A DNA stretch of 64,000 nucleotides from an uncultured Sphingomonadaceae bacterium. GTDB taxonomy: Bacteria; Pseudomonadota; Alphaproteobacteria; Sphingomonadales; Sphingomonadaceae. Made by a program: the position numbers and the translations under genes. Shown piece after piece: positions 17,694-27,018 of this stretch (the stretch's first letter is position 1; each line of letters opens with the position of its first letter). Location of the stretch: contig CANLUL010000001.1 in NCBI GenBank assembly GCA_947494305.1, forward strand, positions 620,001-684,000. Reading direction: 5' to 3'. The notes beneath the pieces were generated by a model. The model was not told the DNA's origin and searched no databases. It worked only from the letters and a program-made list of their open reading frames with translations.

Positions 17694-18044
17694 ATGGTAG
17701 CAAACGAATCTGGTCATGATCCACTCGAAGAAGATGTGCGGGTTTCGTCGCTCGAAGAGCGACTTGAAAAAGCACAAAACAGAGAGCGGACCAAAGCGAA
17801 GCAACGCAGTCGCAGCCCTGATGAAAATCAGCAGCTTGGAATGCGCGTGCTAAGCTATTTGATTGGGGGCGTGGTCGTCGGTTTCGGAATTGGGTGGATT
17901 TTGGATCGCCTGTTCGGAACATCGCCATTGTTCCTTCTGTCGTTCTTTTTCCTAGGGATTGGAACGGCGTTCTGGAGGATATACAAGATTTCGAGCCAGC
18001 CGGTGAAAGATATCGGCACGGCGATAACCGACGATGATGATTGA
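17694..18044 (+). CDS. atpI: ATP synthase protein I (AtpI)
   Basis: A 116-residue small membrane protein with a charged N-terminal half (EERLEKAQNRERTKAKQRSR) and two membrane segments. The first contains GGVVVGFGIGWILDRLFGTSP, the block seen in alphaproteobacterial AtpI. AtpI helps assemble the c-ring and is encoded first in F0 operons. The ATG at 17694 follows AAAGGG at good spacing; a GTG at 17676 would add six residues. Confidence 0.85.
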   Translation: MVANESGHDPLEEDVRVSSLEERLEKAQNRERTKAKQRSRSPDENQQLGMRVLSYLIGGVVVGFGIGWILDRLFGTSPLFLLSFFFLGIGTAFWRIYKISSQPVKDIGTAITDDDD

Positions 18045-18061
18045 AGATCAGGGGTAAATTA

Positions 18062-18844
18062 GTGGCTGAAGAAGGCAAAATTGATCCTATGAGCCAATTC
18101 GCGATCGAGCCGATTGTCGGCGGTTTCGAATTGTTCGGGCAACAGATCAGTTTCACCAATAGTGCGCTTTGGATGTTTGTCGTCCTGGGCCTTATTTATG
18201 TGTTCATGATAGGTGGAATGAAGCGTGAGCTCGTTCCCGGACGCTGGCAGATCATGGTCGAAGGGGTTGTCGGCTTTGTCGATAATATCATCGCGACCAG
18301 CATTAGCGGCCCTGCCGGCAAAAAATATACGCCGTGGGTGTTTACGCTGTTTATGTTCATCTTGTTCGCCAATCTGCTGGGTATGATGCCACTCGGTATT
18401 ATCCCCGGAATTCATCCGTTCACTGTGACCAGCCAATTTACGGTGACAGGTATCCTGGCGGTTATCAGTTTCTCGATCGTTCTGATTGTCGGTTTCTGGA
18501 AACATAAGCTGAAGTTTTTCAGCCTGTTTATCCCGCATGGTACACCGTTGCCAATGATCCCGTTGATCTTCATGGTGGAACTTTTGTCGTTCATGGTTCG
18601 CCCGTTTAGCCTGGCTCTTCGTCTATTCGTTGCAATGATCGCCGGACATATTTTGATCAAGGTTTTTGCCAATTTCGTTATTCAGGCCATTGATGCAGGC
18701 GGCGCCAGCATCTTGGTTGCCATCCTCAGCATTGTCTTCATCGCCTTTGTCAGCGCGCTGGAATTGTTGGTTTGTGCCATTCAGGCCTACGTCTTCGCTC
18801 TTCTCACGTCATTGTACATTAATGACGCGGAAAACCTTCACTAA
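18062..18844 (+). CDS. atpB: ATP synthase F0 subunit a
   Basis: A 260-residue inner-membrane subunit forming the proton half-channels of F0. The N-terminus AEEGKIDPMSQFAIEPI is typical for this order. The essential Arg lies in FSLALRLFVAMIAGH; the Asn usual two after LRLF is Ala here. The GTG at 18062 is chosen: AGGGG stands seven bases upstream and the N-terminus fits homologs, whereas the TTG at 18041 has no such site. Read with atpI, 17 bases apart. Confidence 0.94.
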   Translation: MAEEGKIDPMSQFAIEPIVGGFELFGQQISFTNSALWMFVVLGLIYVFMIGGMKRELVPGRWQIMVEGVVGFVDNIIATSISGPAGKKYTPWVFTLFMFILFANLLGMMPLGIIPGIHPFTVTSQFTVTGILAVISFSIVLIVGFWKHKLKFFSLFIPHGTPLPMIPLIFMVELLSFMVRPFSLALRLFVAMIAGHILIKVFANFVIQAIDAGGASILVAILSIVFIAFVSALELLVCAIQAYVFALLTSLYINDAENLH

Positions 18845-18889
18845 GTCACTTTCAATAACCATATACTATTTAGAAAACGGAGTTAAAAA

Positions 18890-19126
18890 ATGGATCTCTC
18901 TTCTGCACAAGTTATCGGCGCTGGCCTTGCGGCAATTGGCGTGGGCGCGGCGGCTACCGGTGTTGGTAACGTCTTTGGTTCCTTTCTTGAAGGCGCTTTG
19001 CGTAACCCATCTGCGGCTGACGGCCAGCAAGGACGTCTCTTCATCGGCTTCGCTGCTGCTGAATTGCTCGGCCTGATCGCCTTTGCTGTTGCGATGATCA
19101 TTCTCTACGCACCACCAGCTGCTTAA
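18890..19126 (+). CDS. atpE: ATP synthase F0 subunit c
   Basis: A 78-residue hairpin of two membrane helices. The Gly/Ala-rich first helix (GAGLAAIGVGAAATGVG) is followed by the polar loop RNPSAADGQQ and a second helix with the proton-carrying Glu58 in FAAAELLGLIAF. It forms the rotor ring. It is preceded by a 45-base gap with GGAG just before the ATG, consistent with high translation. Confidence 0.96.
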   Translation: MDLSSAQVIGAGLAAIGVGAAATGVGNVFGSFLEGALRNPSAADGQQGRLFIGFAAAELLGLIAFAVAMIILYAPPAA

Positions 19127-19194
19127 TTTAGATGGGGCGGCGATAAGCCGCTCCACTACAAGCCGGTTTTGCGTTTCGAACTAACGGGTGAATA

Positions 19195-19680
19195 ATGCCT
19201 CAAATTGCTCAGCTTATGGAAGTCTACGGTAGCCAATTCTTTTGGTTGCTGATTGTTATCGGGATCATCTATTTCTTCATCGCGAAGAATATGGTGCCAA
19301 AGATCAGCAAGACTGTGGATGATCGCCAAAAGCGTATCACCGATGATCTAGCGGCGGCTCAGGCTGCGCAGGATCGCGCTGAGCAGATTGAGGAAGACTA
19401 TCGCACGTCGATAAACGACGCGAAATCCAATGCAGTTAGCAAAGTAAACGAAGCCAAAGCCGAAGCGGCGAAGAAGAATGAAGCGGCGGTTAAACGCGCA
19501 GATACTTCGATTGCCAAAAAAGCGGACGAAGCGGATACAGCTTTGAAAGCGGCAACGGCAACTGCATTGACTGAAATTGAAGCGGTTGCAGCAGAAGCGG
19601 CGAAAGATATCGTTGCGACTGTTTCGGGTACTAAAGTTACGGCGGCTCAGGCAAAAAAGGCGGTTAAGGCAGCTTTTTAG
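19195..19680 (+). CDS. atpG: ATP synthase F0 subunit b'
   Basis: A 161-residue protein with one N-terminal membrane helix (FFWLLIVIGIIYFFIAKNMVPKI, about 15-37) and a long charged coiled coil rich in Ala, Glu and Lys. It is the first of two b-type subunits, as in alphaproteobacteria and phototrophs where b and b' form a heterodimeric peripheral stalk. The next gene encodes b. The symbol atpG (also called atpF') is the usual b' label. Confidence 0.9.
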   Translation: MPQIAQLMEVYGSQFFWLLIVIGIIYFFIAKNMVPKISKTVDDRQKRITDDLAAAQAAQDRAEQIEEDYRTSINDAKSNAVSKVNEAKAEAAKKNEAAVKRADTSIAKKADEADTALKAATATALTEIEAVAAEAAKDIVATVSGTKVTAAQAKKAVKAAF

Positions 19681-19703
19681 GCGCCTGCTGAAGGAGATAG
19701 ACT

Positions 19704-20231
19704 ATGCTATTATCGATCTTGGCAGAAGGCGCAAAGCCAACCGCACTGGGCTTTGATGCAACCGGATGGGTCGCCATCGGTATGTTGATCGTATTCGGCA
19801 TTATGCTGTGGGCAAAAGTACCGTCAATTGTTGGCGGTATGCTCGACAAGCAGATCGCGGAAATTAAGAAGACACTCGATGAGGCGGCGAACCTGCGCAA
19901 GGAAGCCGAAGATCTTAAAGCGGAATATGAAGCCAAAACCGCCGGTGCACAGGCAGAAGCCGAAGCATTGATGGATAGCGCTGAAAAAGAGGCTGCTGCA
20001 CTGGTTGAACAGGCTCAGGCTGATACAAAAGCATTGGTTGCCCGTCGCAAGAAAATGGCCGAAGAGAAAATTGCTGCTGCGGAACGCTCTGCCATTGCCT
20101 CTGTACGTGCCAAAGCCGCTTCGGCTGCGACCGCTGCTGCAGAAGCTTTGATTATTGCACAACATGACGCTGGATCAGACAAGAAACTCGTCGATGATGC
20201 GATCGGAGAAATTGGTAAGACGCTGAACTGA
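19704..20231 (+). CDS. atpF: ATP synthase F0 subunit b
   Basis: A 175-residue protein with one membrane helix (WVAIGMLIVFGIMLWAKVPSI, about 16-36) and a heptad-patterned coiled coil (LDEAANLRKEAEDLKAEYEAK, ARRKKMAEEKIAAAERSAI). It forms the peripheral stalk with b'. Last gene of the F0 operon, followed by a terminator. The F1 genes (atpHAGDC) are not in the window, as usual in alphaproteobacteria. Confidence 0.93.
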   Translation: MLLSILAEGAKPTALGFDATGWVAIGMLIVFGIMLWAKVPSIVGGMLDKQIAEIKKTLDEAANLRKEAEDLKAEYEAKTAGAQAEAEALMDSAEKEAAALVEQAQADTKALVARRKKMAEEKIAAAERSAIASVRAKAASAATAAAEALIIAQHDAGSDKKLVDDAIGEIGKTLN

Positions 20232-20255
20232 TCCATTAGCCACCTGATTTTATCG

Positions 20256-20286
20256 AAGGCGCTGGCAAAACCCGGCGCCTTTTTTT
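20256..20286 (+). terminator. Rho-independent terminator after the F0 operon
   Basis: AAGGCGCTGG pairs with the right arm CCGGCGCCTT (10 bp, one G-T pair) around a short loop, followed by seven Ts ending at 20286. It lies 24 bases after the atpF stop and 11 bases before the uvrC start. Confidence 0.9.
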
Positions 20287-20297
20287 ATGGCTGTACT

Positions 20298-22235
20298 ATG
20301 TCCAAGGCCGACCGCCCAGATCAACCCAATGCAGCCAATCGCTTTAATGAGGAAAAGGCGACCTATGCGGTGCGTGGGGAAGGGGATACGCCCGATCTTG
20401 ATACGGGGATGGCGGCGATCAATGAGACGCTGAAAACACTGCCCAACCGCCCTGGTGTTTACCGGATGCAGGATAAACGGGGTGATGTGTTATACGTCGG
20501 AAAAGCCAAGTCTCTAAAAAACCGCGTCGGCAGTTACGTCCAGATGGCGCGCCTGCCTCAGAGATTGCTTCGAATGGTTGCTCAGACCCGTTCGATGACG
20601 ATTGTAACCACGGGCAGTGAAGCCGAGGCTTTGCTGCTGGAAGCGCAACTGATCAAGAAATTTCGCCCGGCTTACAACGTGCTGCTGCGTGATGACAAGA
20701 GTTTTCCCTTCATTCTCCTCCGTGAAGATCACGATTTTCCGCGCATAATGAAACACCGCGGTGCGCAGCGCTACAAAGGCAAATATTTCGGGCCTTTTGC
20801 CAGCGCCGGATCGGTCAATGAAACGCTCAATGCTTTGCAAAAACTGTTTCTGTTGCGGTCGTGCACTGACAGTTTTTTCAATAACCGTTCGCGGCCCTGC
20901 TTGCTCTATCAAATCAAGCGTTGTTCCGCGCCTTGCGTCGATCGGATCGCTAAGGAAGACTACGCCGAACTGGTTGAAGACAGCCGCAACTTTCTCTCCG
21001 GAAAATCGACCGAGGTGCAGGGCAAACTGGGCGAACAAATGCAAAAAGCCTCTGATTCGATGGATTTCGAGATGGCGGCGGTTTATCGGGATCGACTAAA
21101 GGCGCTCACCTTCATTCAAGGCAATCAGGCGGTTAATGCAGCGGGATTGCCCGACGCAGATATTTTTGCGCTGGCATCCAAAGGATCGACGGTCTGCATC
21201 CAGGCGTTCTTCATTCGCGGTGGTCAGAATTGGGGCCATCGCAGTTTCTTCCCCGCACATACAAGCAATGTTGAAATTGAGGAGGTCTTCTCCAGCTTTT
21301 TGATGCAATTCTATGACCGTATGCCGCCGCCGAAACTGGTGCTGCTGGATCGTGAGTTACCCGATGAAAAATTGCTGGCTGAAGCTTTGAGTACGAAAGC
21401 GGAGTACAAGGTCGGTGTTTCCAAGCCCCAGCGCGGGGATCGCCGGAAGCTATTGGAGCAGGCAAGCCGCAATGCCACAGAAGCGTTGGAACGACGTTTG
21501 GCAGAGAGTTCTACACAAGCTAAAATCATGCGCGAGATGGTCGAACTGCTGGAGCTGGATGCTGTGCCGGATCGCATTGAAATATACGATAACAGCCATA
21601 TTCAGGGCACCAATATGGTCGGCGGTATGGTGGTTGCTGGTCCTGAAGGATTCCGAAAGAGCGCCTATCGCAAATTCAATATCAAGAATCCCGATATAGA
21701 ACCCGGTGATGATTTCGCGATGATGCGCGAAGTGCTCGAACGCCGCTTTGCGCGTGCGCAGAAAGAAGACCCGGATCGTGAAAAAGGCGAATGGCCTGAC
21801 CTTGTGTTGATCGACGGCGGCAAGGGGCAAATGAGCGCGGCTAAAGATGCACTGGCGGAAATTGGTGTCGAAGATGTGGTGATGATCGGCGTGTCCAAAG
21901 GACCAGATCGCAATGCCGGGAGAGAGACTTTCCACCTGCCCGATAGTCGTGAAATCAATCTGCCGCAAAATAGTCCAGTGCTTTTCTACCTCCAGCGCCT
22001 TCGTGATGAGGCGCATAGATTTGCCATTGGTGCCCACCGCGCCAAGCGTGCCAAGTCTGTCGGCCATAGTTCATTGGATGATGTGCCTGGTATCGGTTCG
22101 GCCAGAAAGCGCGCCTTGTTGCTGCATTTTGGAACTGCGGTAGCCGTTAAAAGCGCATCGCTTGATGATTTGCAAAATGCGCCAGGTGTGTCGGCAACAG
22201 TGGCGCAAAAAGTTTACGACTATTTCCATGCCTAG
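20298..22235 (+). CDS. uvrC: UvrABC system protein C (excinuclease)
   Basis: A 645-residue nucleotide excision repair nuclease that makes the 3' and 5' cuts beside DNA lesions. The N-terminal GIY-YIG nuclease is PGVYRMQD..VLYVGKAKSLKNRV (about 52-77). A UVR motif follows near 245-280 (QMQKASDSMDFEMAAVYRD). The RNase H-like nuclease domain has IEIYDNSHIQGTNMVGGMVV and LVLIDGGKGQ. C-terminal helix-hairpin-helix motifs lie in LDDVPGIGSARKRALL. It overlaps the recO start by 8 bases. Confidence 0.97.
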   Translation: MSKADRPDQPNAANRFNEEKATYAVRGEGDTPDLDTGMAAINETLKTLPNRPGVYRMQDKRGDVLYVGKAKSLKNRVGSYVQMARLPQRLLRMVAQTRSMTIVTTGSEAEALLLEAQLIKKFRPAYNVLLRDDKSFPFILLREDHDFPRIMKHRGAQRYKGKYFGPFASAGSVNETLNALQKLFLLRSCTDSFFNNRSRPCLLYQIKRCSAPCVDRIAKEDYAELVEDSRNFLSGKSTEVQGKLGEQMQKASDSMDFEMAAVYRDRLKALTFIQGNQAVNAAGLPDADIFALASKGSTVCIQAFFIRGGQNWGHRSFFPAHTSNVEIEEVFSSFLMQFYDRMPPPKLVLLDRELPDEKLLAEALSTKAEYKVGVSKPQRGDRRKLLEQASRNATEALERRLAESSTQAKIMREMVELLELDAVPDRIEIYDNSHIQGTNMVGGMVVAGPEGFRKSAYRKFNIKNPDIEPGDDFAMMREVLERRFARAQKEDPDREKGEWPDLVLIDGGKGQMSAAKDALAEIGVEDVVMIGVSKGPDRNAGRETFHLPDSREINLPQNSPVLFYLQRLRDEAHRFAIGAHRAKRAKSVGHSSLDDVPGIGSARKRALLLHFGTAVAVKSASLDDLQNAPGVSATVAQKVYDYFHA

Positions 22236-22962
22236 CCTCCGCACTTCAGCGATTATCTGTTCTGTCCGCCCTCACGGAGAACACGGCGCGGTTGTGCGGT
22301 CTCTGACTCCCGAAAACGGTTTGATGTCGGGCTATGTTCGCGGGGCACGATCCCGGACTATGCGGCCCGTATTGATCCCGTCCAACATCGTGCAAGCAGA
22401 TTATCGCGCGCGCACCGAAGATCAGCTCGCCTCCATGACCGCCGAACTGCAACAAAGTCGCGGGCCGTATCTAGGGGAACCGCTGGCCAGCGCTGCTTTG
22501 GATTGGGTGACCGCTTTAACGGCGGGAATACTTCCCGAAGAACATAGCTATCCTCATCTCCACTCTGCGCTCTCGGCATTGCTGGACGCCATTTGCGGTG
22601 CGCCGTCGGCCAAGGGTTGGGCGGTGGCTCTGGTTCGCTATGAATTGCTTCTGCTTTCGGAGCTTGGTTTTGGATTGGCGCTCGACAAATGTGCCGTTAC
22701 CGGCTCGGAAAACGATCTCATCTACATCAGCCCCAAAAGCGCCACCGCTGTCAGCGCGCATGCTGGGCAGGAATATAAGCAAAGCCTTCTCCCACTCCCG
22801 CTCTTCCTGAAAGACCCAGGCACGCCGGAATGGGATGAAATTTTTGATGGTCTGCGTGTTACTGGTTTCTTCCTCAAACGCCATTTCTTCGAAGATCGCC
22901 GCAATGATGTGATGGCGTCGCGTTCTGTTTTGGTCGATCGCCTAAAAAGGGTGGTTGCATAG
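22228..22962 (+). CDS. recO: DNA repair protein RecO
   Basis: A 244-residue protein of the RecFOR pathway that loads RecA on SSB-coated DNA. The N-terminal OB fold (SAIICSVRPHGEHGAVVRSLTPE, then GYVRGARSRTMRP) precedes the family's helical middle part (VRYELLLLSELGFGLALDKCAVTG). Of the possible Zn-binding Cys only the one in LDKCAVTG is evident. The ATG at 22228 overlaps the uvrC end (22235), which gives coupling. Confidence 0.93.
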   Translation: MPSLRTSAIICSVRPHGEHGAVVRSLTPENGLMSGYVRGARSRTMRPVLIPSNIVQADYRARTEDQLASMTAELQQSRGPYLGEPLASAALDWVTALTAGILPEEHSYPHLHSALSALLDAICGAPSAKGWAVALVRYELLLLSELGFGLALDKCAVTGSENDLIYISPKSATAVSAHAGQEYKQSLLPLPLFLKDPGTPEWDEIFDGLRVTGFFLKRHFFEDRRNDVMASRSVLVDRLKRVVA

Positions 22963-23009
22963 TCTGGCAATGCACGGCAGGAACGCGCCGGATTTAGAAG
23001 GAAATATTC

Positions 23010-24062
23010 ATGCATATTGCGGTGCTCGCCGGTGACGGCATTGGTCAGGAAATCATGGTGGAAGCCCTGCGTGTGCTTGATATGCTCGATCTTCCCGATT
23101 TGAAACTGGATCATGCAGATGTCGGCGGCGTTGCCTATCGTGCGCATGGTCATCCACTGCCTGCGGAAACATTGAACTTGGCAAAGGCTGCAGATGCGGT
23201 TTTATTTGGTGCGGTTGGAGATCCGGAACTGGATAGTTTGCGCCGGGAACTAAGGGTGGAAAGTGCTGTATTGGGGCTGCGTAAAGAATTACAGCTTTTC
23301 GCCAATCTTAGACCAGCAAAGGCGTTTGCCGGACTAGAGAGACTATCTGGACTAAAACCCGAAATCGCAGGAGCGATTGATCTCCTCATCCTCCGGGAAT
23401 TGATCGGCGACATTTATTTTGGAGAAAAAGGCCAGCGTGAGACCGAGGAAGGCCTGCGTGAAGGCTATGACATCATGGCTTATGATGAGAGCGAAATTGC
23501 TCGGATAGCGCATGTCGCTTTCAAAGCAGCGCAAGGGCGCAGTAAGAAACTATGTTCGGTCGATAAAGCCAATGTCCTACAAACATCGGCTCTGTGGCGA
23601 AAGGTCGTCGATGAAATCGCGCCTGAATACCCCGATGTCGAACTGGAGCATATGTATGTCGACAATGCTGCCATGCAGATGGTGCGCAATCCAGGTCAGT
23701 TTGATGTAGTCCTGACCGGCAACCTATTCGGCGATATTCTCTCCGACCAAGCCAGCATGTGTGTTGGTTCCATTGGCTTGCTGGCTTCAGCGTCCCTCGG
23801 TGAAGGCACAAAGGGGCTTTACGAACCGATTCATGGCAGTGCTCCCGATATTGCGGGGCAAGGAATAGCCAATCCAATGGCCATGATATTGTCCGCCGCG
23901 ATGATGCTTCGTCATAGCTTTGCGGATGAAGATAACGCCCTGCGTATTGAAAATGCAGTGGCTGATGTGCTGGCTGATAACGTGCTTGGTCATGATCTGG
24001 GCGGGTCTGCCTCGACCAGTGAAATTGGCGATGCGGTTGTCGCCAAGCTTTCTGCGGGTTAG
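23010..24062 (+). CDS. leuB: 3-isopropylmalate dehydrogenase
   Basis: A 350-residue NAD-dependent beta-decarboxylating dehydrogenase of leucine synthesis. [16 protein letters not shown] is at 4-19 and [15 protein letters not shown] near 90 recognises the malate. The catalytic Tyr lies in [14 protein letters not shown], the metal site is in [20 protein letters not shown], and NAD is bound by [17 protein letters not shown]. leuC and leuD are not adjacent. It may share transcription with metZ ten bases downstream. Confidence 0.96.
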   Translation: MHIAVLAGDGIGQEIMVEALRVLDMLDLPDLKLDHADVGGVAYRAHGHPLPAETLNLAKAADAVLFGAVGDPELDSLRRELRVESAVLGLRKELQLFANLRPAKAFAGLERLSGLKPEIAGAIDLLILRELIGDIYFGEKGQRETEEGLREGYDIMAYDESEIARIAHVAFKAAQGRSKKLCSVDKANVLQTSALWRKVVDEIAPEYPDVELEHMYVDNAAMQMVRNPGQFDVVLTGNLFGDILSDQASMCVGSIGLLASASLGEGTKGLYEPIHGSAPDIAGQGIANPMAMILSAAMMLRHSFADEDNALRIENAVADVLADNVLGHDLGGSASTSEIGDAVVAKLSAG

Positions 24063-24071
24063 GGTAGATTC

Positions 24072-25280
24072 ATGAAACGCGACACCGGGAAAAACCGTGA
24101 AATAACCAAAAAATGGCAACCAGCTACACAAGCGGTTCGCAGTGGGACACAGCGCACCGAGTTTGGCGAGACGTCAGAGGCATTGTTCCTGACATCTGGT
24201 TACACCTATGATTGCGCTGAGGATGCCGCTGCGCGCTTTAATGGTGAACAGGATGGCATGACTTATAGCCGTCTGCAAAACCCCACGGTGCAGATGCTGG
24301 AAGAACGTATTGCGATCATGGAAGGGGCAGATGCATGCCGTGCCACGGCTTCGGGCATGGCAGCAATGACCGCAGCCTTGCTGTGTCAGCTGGAAACCGG
24401 TGACCATGTTGTTGCCAGCCGCGCATTATTTGGTTCGTGTCGCTGGTTGGCGGATAGTTTGCTACCGAAATTCGGTATTGAAACAACGGTCATTGATGGC
24501 CGTGATTTGGATGCCTGGGAACAAGCAATCCAGCCGAACACCAAAGTTTTCTTTTTTGAAACACCGGCCAACCCGACGATGGATGTGATTGACCTGCGTT
24601 CCGTTTGTGATCTGGCAAAGTCAAAAGGGATTACGACTGTCGTCGACAATGCCTTTGCTACCAACGTGTTGCAGCGACCTATGGAATTTGGTGCGGATGT
24701 TGTTGCCTACAGCGCCACCAAGATGATGGACGGGCAGGGGCGCGTTCTCGCTGGCGCGGTATGCGGTAGTGAAGAGTTTATTGAGGAAACCTTGCTCGCC
24801 TTCACCCGTAATACCGGTCCGACCATCAGTCCTTTCAATGCATGGGTTGTGCACAAGGGACTCGAAACGTTGAACTTGCGCATCCATAAGCAATCCGGAA
24901 ATGCGCTCGAAGTCGGCAAGTTTTTAGAGCAGCGGGTACAGAAAATCTTGCACCCAGGGCTGCCCAGCCATCCTCAACATAATCTGGCAATGAGCCAGAT
25001 GGATGCTACGGGTCCCATCTTTTCTCTTTATGTAGGTGGTGGTCGACAGGAAGCCCACGGACTGCTCAATGCATTGAAACTAATAGATATTTCAAACAAT
25101 ATAGGTGATAGTAGATCCCTCATGTGCCACCCGGCTTCAACCACGCATCACGGGCTGGCCGAGGAGTCTCGTTTGGAGGTGGGGATCACCGAGGACATGC
25201 TCAGGATCAATGTTGGTTTGGAAGATCCCATCGATCTGATCGAAGACCTTGATCAGGCTCTTTCGTCTATCGGTCTTTGA
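24072..25280 (+). CDS. metZ: O-succinylhomoserine sulfhydrylase
   Basis: A 402-residue Cys/Met metabolism PLP enzyme that makes homocysteine from O-succinylhomoserine and sulphide. TQAVRSGTQRTEFGETSEALFLTSGYTYD is the N-terminal block typical of MetZ. YSRLQNPTVQMLEERIA and the PLP lysine K217 in AYSATKMMDGQGRVLAGAV follow, and the C-terminus has SLMCHPASTTHHGL. The gap to leuB is ten bases. Cystathionine gamma-synthase is the closest alternative, but the N-terminus favours MetZ. Confidence 0.92.
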   Translation: MKRDTGKNREITKKWQPATQAVRSGTQRTEFGETSEALFLTSGYTYDCAEDAAARFNGEQDGMTYSRLQNPTVQMLEERIAIMEGADACRATASGMAAMTAALLCQLETGDHVVASRALFGSCRWLADSLLPKFGIETTVIDGRDLDAWEQAIQPNTKVFFFETPANPTMDVIDLRSVCDLAKSKGITTVVDNAFATNVLQRPMEFGADVVAYSATKMMDGQGRVLAGAVCGSEEFIEETLLAFTRNTGPTISPFNAWVVHKGLETLNLRIHKQSGNALEVGKFLEQRVQKILHPGLPSHPQHNLAMSQMDATGPIFSLYVGGGRQEAHGLLNALKLIDISNNIGDSRSLMCHPASTTHHGLAEESRLEVGITEDMLRINVGLEDPIDLIEDLDQALSSIGL

Positions 25281-25289
25281 GACTATATT

Positions 25290-25694
25290 GTGCAAATGGA
25301 ATCATTTTTTCCCTTTGCTGAAACCACCGAAGGTGTGACCGTGCGCGTGTCGGTGACCTTTTTACCCGAACAATCTGACATTGATGGGAGCCGCTGGTTT
25401 TGGGCCTACCATATCCGGATTGAGAACCATCGCGACATGGCGGTTCAATTACTGACCCGTCATTGGCGGATCAGCGATGCGCGCGGTGGACTGCATCATG
25501 TGGATGGTGAAGGTGTGATTGGAGAACAACCAATTGTACAACCCGGCAAGGCCCACGACTATGTTTCAGGTTGTCCGCTCAACACACCCAGCGGAGCAAT
25601 GGTCGGACATTTCACGATGATCGGCGATACTGCGCCTGCATTTGAAGTACGCATCCCTGAATTTCCTCTCGTGGAACCGACAGTCGAACAATGA
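25290..25694 (+). CDS. apaG: ApaG domain protein
   Basis: A 134-residue fibronectin-III-like protein. VRVSVTFLPEQSDIDGSRWFWAYHIRIEN and LTRHWRISDARG are the family core, with IGEQPIVQPG and the glycine-rich turn GAMVGHF later. ApaG has been linked to Co/Mg resistance, but its molecular role is unclear. The GTG at 25290 or ATG at 25296 could start it; they differ by two residues. Its stop overlaps the LysR-type gene as ATGA. Confidence 0.92.
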   Translation: MQMESFFPFAETTEGVTVRVSVTFLPEQSDIDGSRWFWAYHIRIENHRDMAVQLLTRHWRISDARGGLHHVDGEGVIGEQPIVQPGKAHDYVSGCPLNTPSGAMVGHFTMIGDTAPAFEVRIPEFPLVEPTVEQ

Positions 25695-26485
25695 AACGGA
25701 CCCATTTACCGCTAAACGGGCTACGAGTGCTCGATGCCGCAGCGCGGCACCTCAGCTTTACAAAAGCAGCGGATGAGTTGGCCGTAACACCTGCGGCTGT
25801 TGGCCAACAAATCCGCGCTCTGGAGGATATGATGGGCGTGGTCATGTTTCGCCGGACACCCAAGGGATTGGAGCTTACTGACGAAGCAGCGGCAGGTCTG
25901 GATCCACTGCGTTCCGGTTTTTTGCAGTTTGAAGAAGCTGTCCGGGCGATGCAATCCGGTCAATCTTCGCATAAACTGACTATTGCTGCGCCGCGCGATT
26001 TTACCCAAAAATGGCTAAACCAGCGTTTGACTGGATTTTCTAACGACAATCCACAGACCAGCTTTGCCCTGGTCGCGGCGGACGATGAAATTGACTTCAC
26101 GGAAGCAAATTTGGATCTCGCGATTTGGCTCGGTGATGGACCGGGAGAACATGAAGGTGTTTTGCTGGGAGATACCGTCTTTGTAAAAGTTACAGGCCCC
26201 GGAAATGGGGAGGGCAAGAAAATTGACTGGCCCGGTTGTCCTATTTCGGAAGGTGAAGAAACACTGATGCGCGTGGCCGACGGTGGTTTGGCAATTGAAG
26301 CGGCGGCCAATGGCTTTGGTCATGCATGGGTTCCAAAGATGTTGGTCCAGCGCGACCTTGCTGGCGGCAGAGTGGAAATTATTGGTGAAGACAGTGTCTC
26401 TTCGCGCGGCTATTGGTTGATGGCACCAACGCCGCAATGGCGGCAGAAAAAAGTGAAGGCGCTGGTCGCTGCTTTGACAGAATGA
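25691..26485 (+). CDS. LysR-family transcriptional regulator (GcvA-like)
   Basis: A 264-residue regulator. The N-terminal winged helix (LPLNGLRVLDAAARHLSFTKAADELAVTPAAVGQQIRALE) is of the GcvA/TrpI type, with the PAAVGQQIR recognition helix. The effector-binding part is a little shorter than the usual ~300 residues. It lies inside an overlapping chain apaG-lysR-GNAT rather than divergent to a target, so its targets are not evident. Confidence 0.87.
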   Translation: MKRTHLPLNGLRVLDAAARHLSFTKAADELAVTPAAVGQQIRALEDMMGVVMFRRTPKGLELTDEAAAGLDPLRSGFLQFEEAVRAMQSGQSSHKLTIAAPRDFTQKWLNQRLTGFSNDNPQTSFALVAADDEIDFTEANLDLAIWLGDGPGEHEGVLLGDTVFVKVTGPGNGEGKKIDWPGCPISEGEETLMRVADGGLAIEAAANGFGHAWVPKMLVQRDLAGGRVEIIGEDSVSSRGYWLMAPTPQWRQKKVKALVAALTE

Positions 26486-27018
26486 CCTTTCCATCTCTGA
26501 ATACAAAGAGGCTGAAACTTAGACCAGTGCGACCGGAAGATGCGGCTGCATTGCATCCGGTTTTCGCGAATGAAGAATTGATGACATGGTGGTCCAGCGG
26601 TCCGCATCAATCGCTCAACGAAACAGAAGAATATGTAGCTGGTAATTGCAAAGAGCCGCATTCTCCAACCTGGGTGATAACGACTGATGGCAATGATCAG
26701 GCTCTGGGTTGGGTTGTTCTCCTTCCCCGGCGCGAGGGGCTTCGTGAAATTGGGTATATTTTGCACCCAGACTATTGGGGCAAAGGTATCGCTCTAGAAG
26801 CCGTAACATGCGTCATTGATCATGGATTCAGTGATCTGAAGCTTCGCAAAATTTTCGCAGATGTTGATCCGGATAACAGCGCTTCTGTTGGACTGTTGAA
26901 ACGATTGGGTTTTCAACAAGAGGCCCATTTGCGTGCAGAATGGGAAACGCATATCGGTGTTCGAGACAGCCTGATATTCGGTTTGCTTTGTTCGGAATGG
27001 AACGAAGGAAATATCTAG
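26482..27018 (+). CDS. GNAT family N-acetyltransferase (RimJ-like)
   Basis: A 178-residue acetyltransferase. The N-terminus TFPSLNTKRLKLRPVRPEDAAAL is typical of the RimJ/RimL branch. The acetyl-CoA loop is in EIGYILHPDYWGKGIALEAV, and DNSASVGLLKRLGFQQEA is the C-terminal signature. The substrate is unknown. The ATG at 26482 overlaps the LysR-type gene stop (ATGA). The stop codon overlaps the end of the convergent beta-lactamase-fold gene by four bases. Confidence 0.87.
   Translation: MTFPSLNTKRLKLRPVRPEDAAALHPVFANEELMTWWSSGPHQSLNETEEYVAGNCKEPHSPTWVITTDGNDQALGWVVLLPRREGLREIGYILHPDYWGKGIALEAVTCVIDHGFSDLKLRKIFADVDPDNSASVGLLKRLGFQQEAHLRAEWETHIGVRDSLIFGLLCSEWNEGNI

Noticed and set aside
17551-18159. 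A 202-codon leftward frame across atpI
   Set aside because: It runs antisense through atpI and the start of atpB and has low-complexity, unstructured content.
21450-22067. A 205-codon open frame opposite uvrC
   Set aside because: Antisense to the conserved nuclease domain of uvrC; composition is that of a shadow frame.
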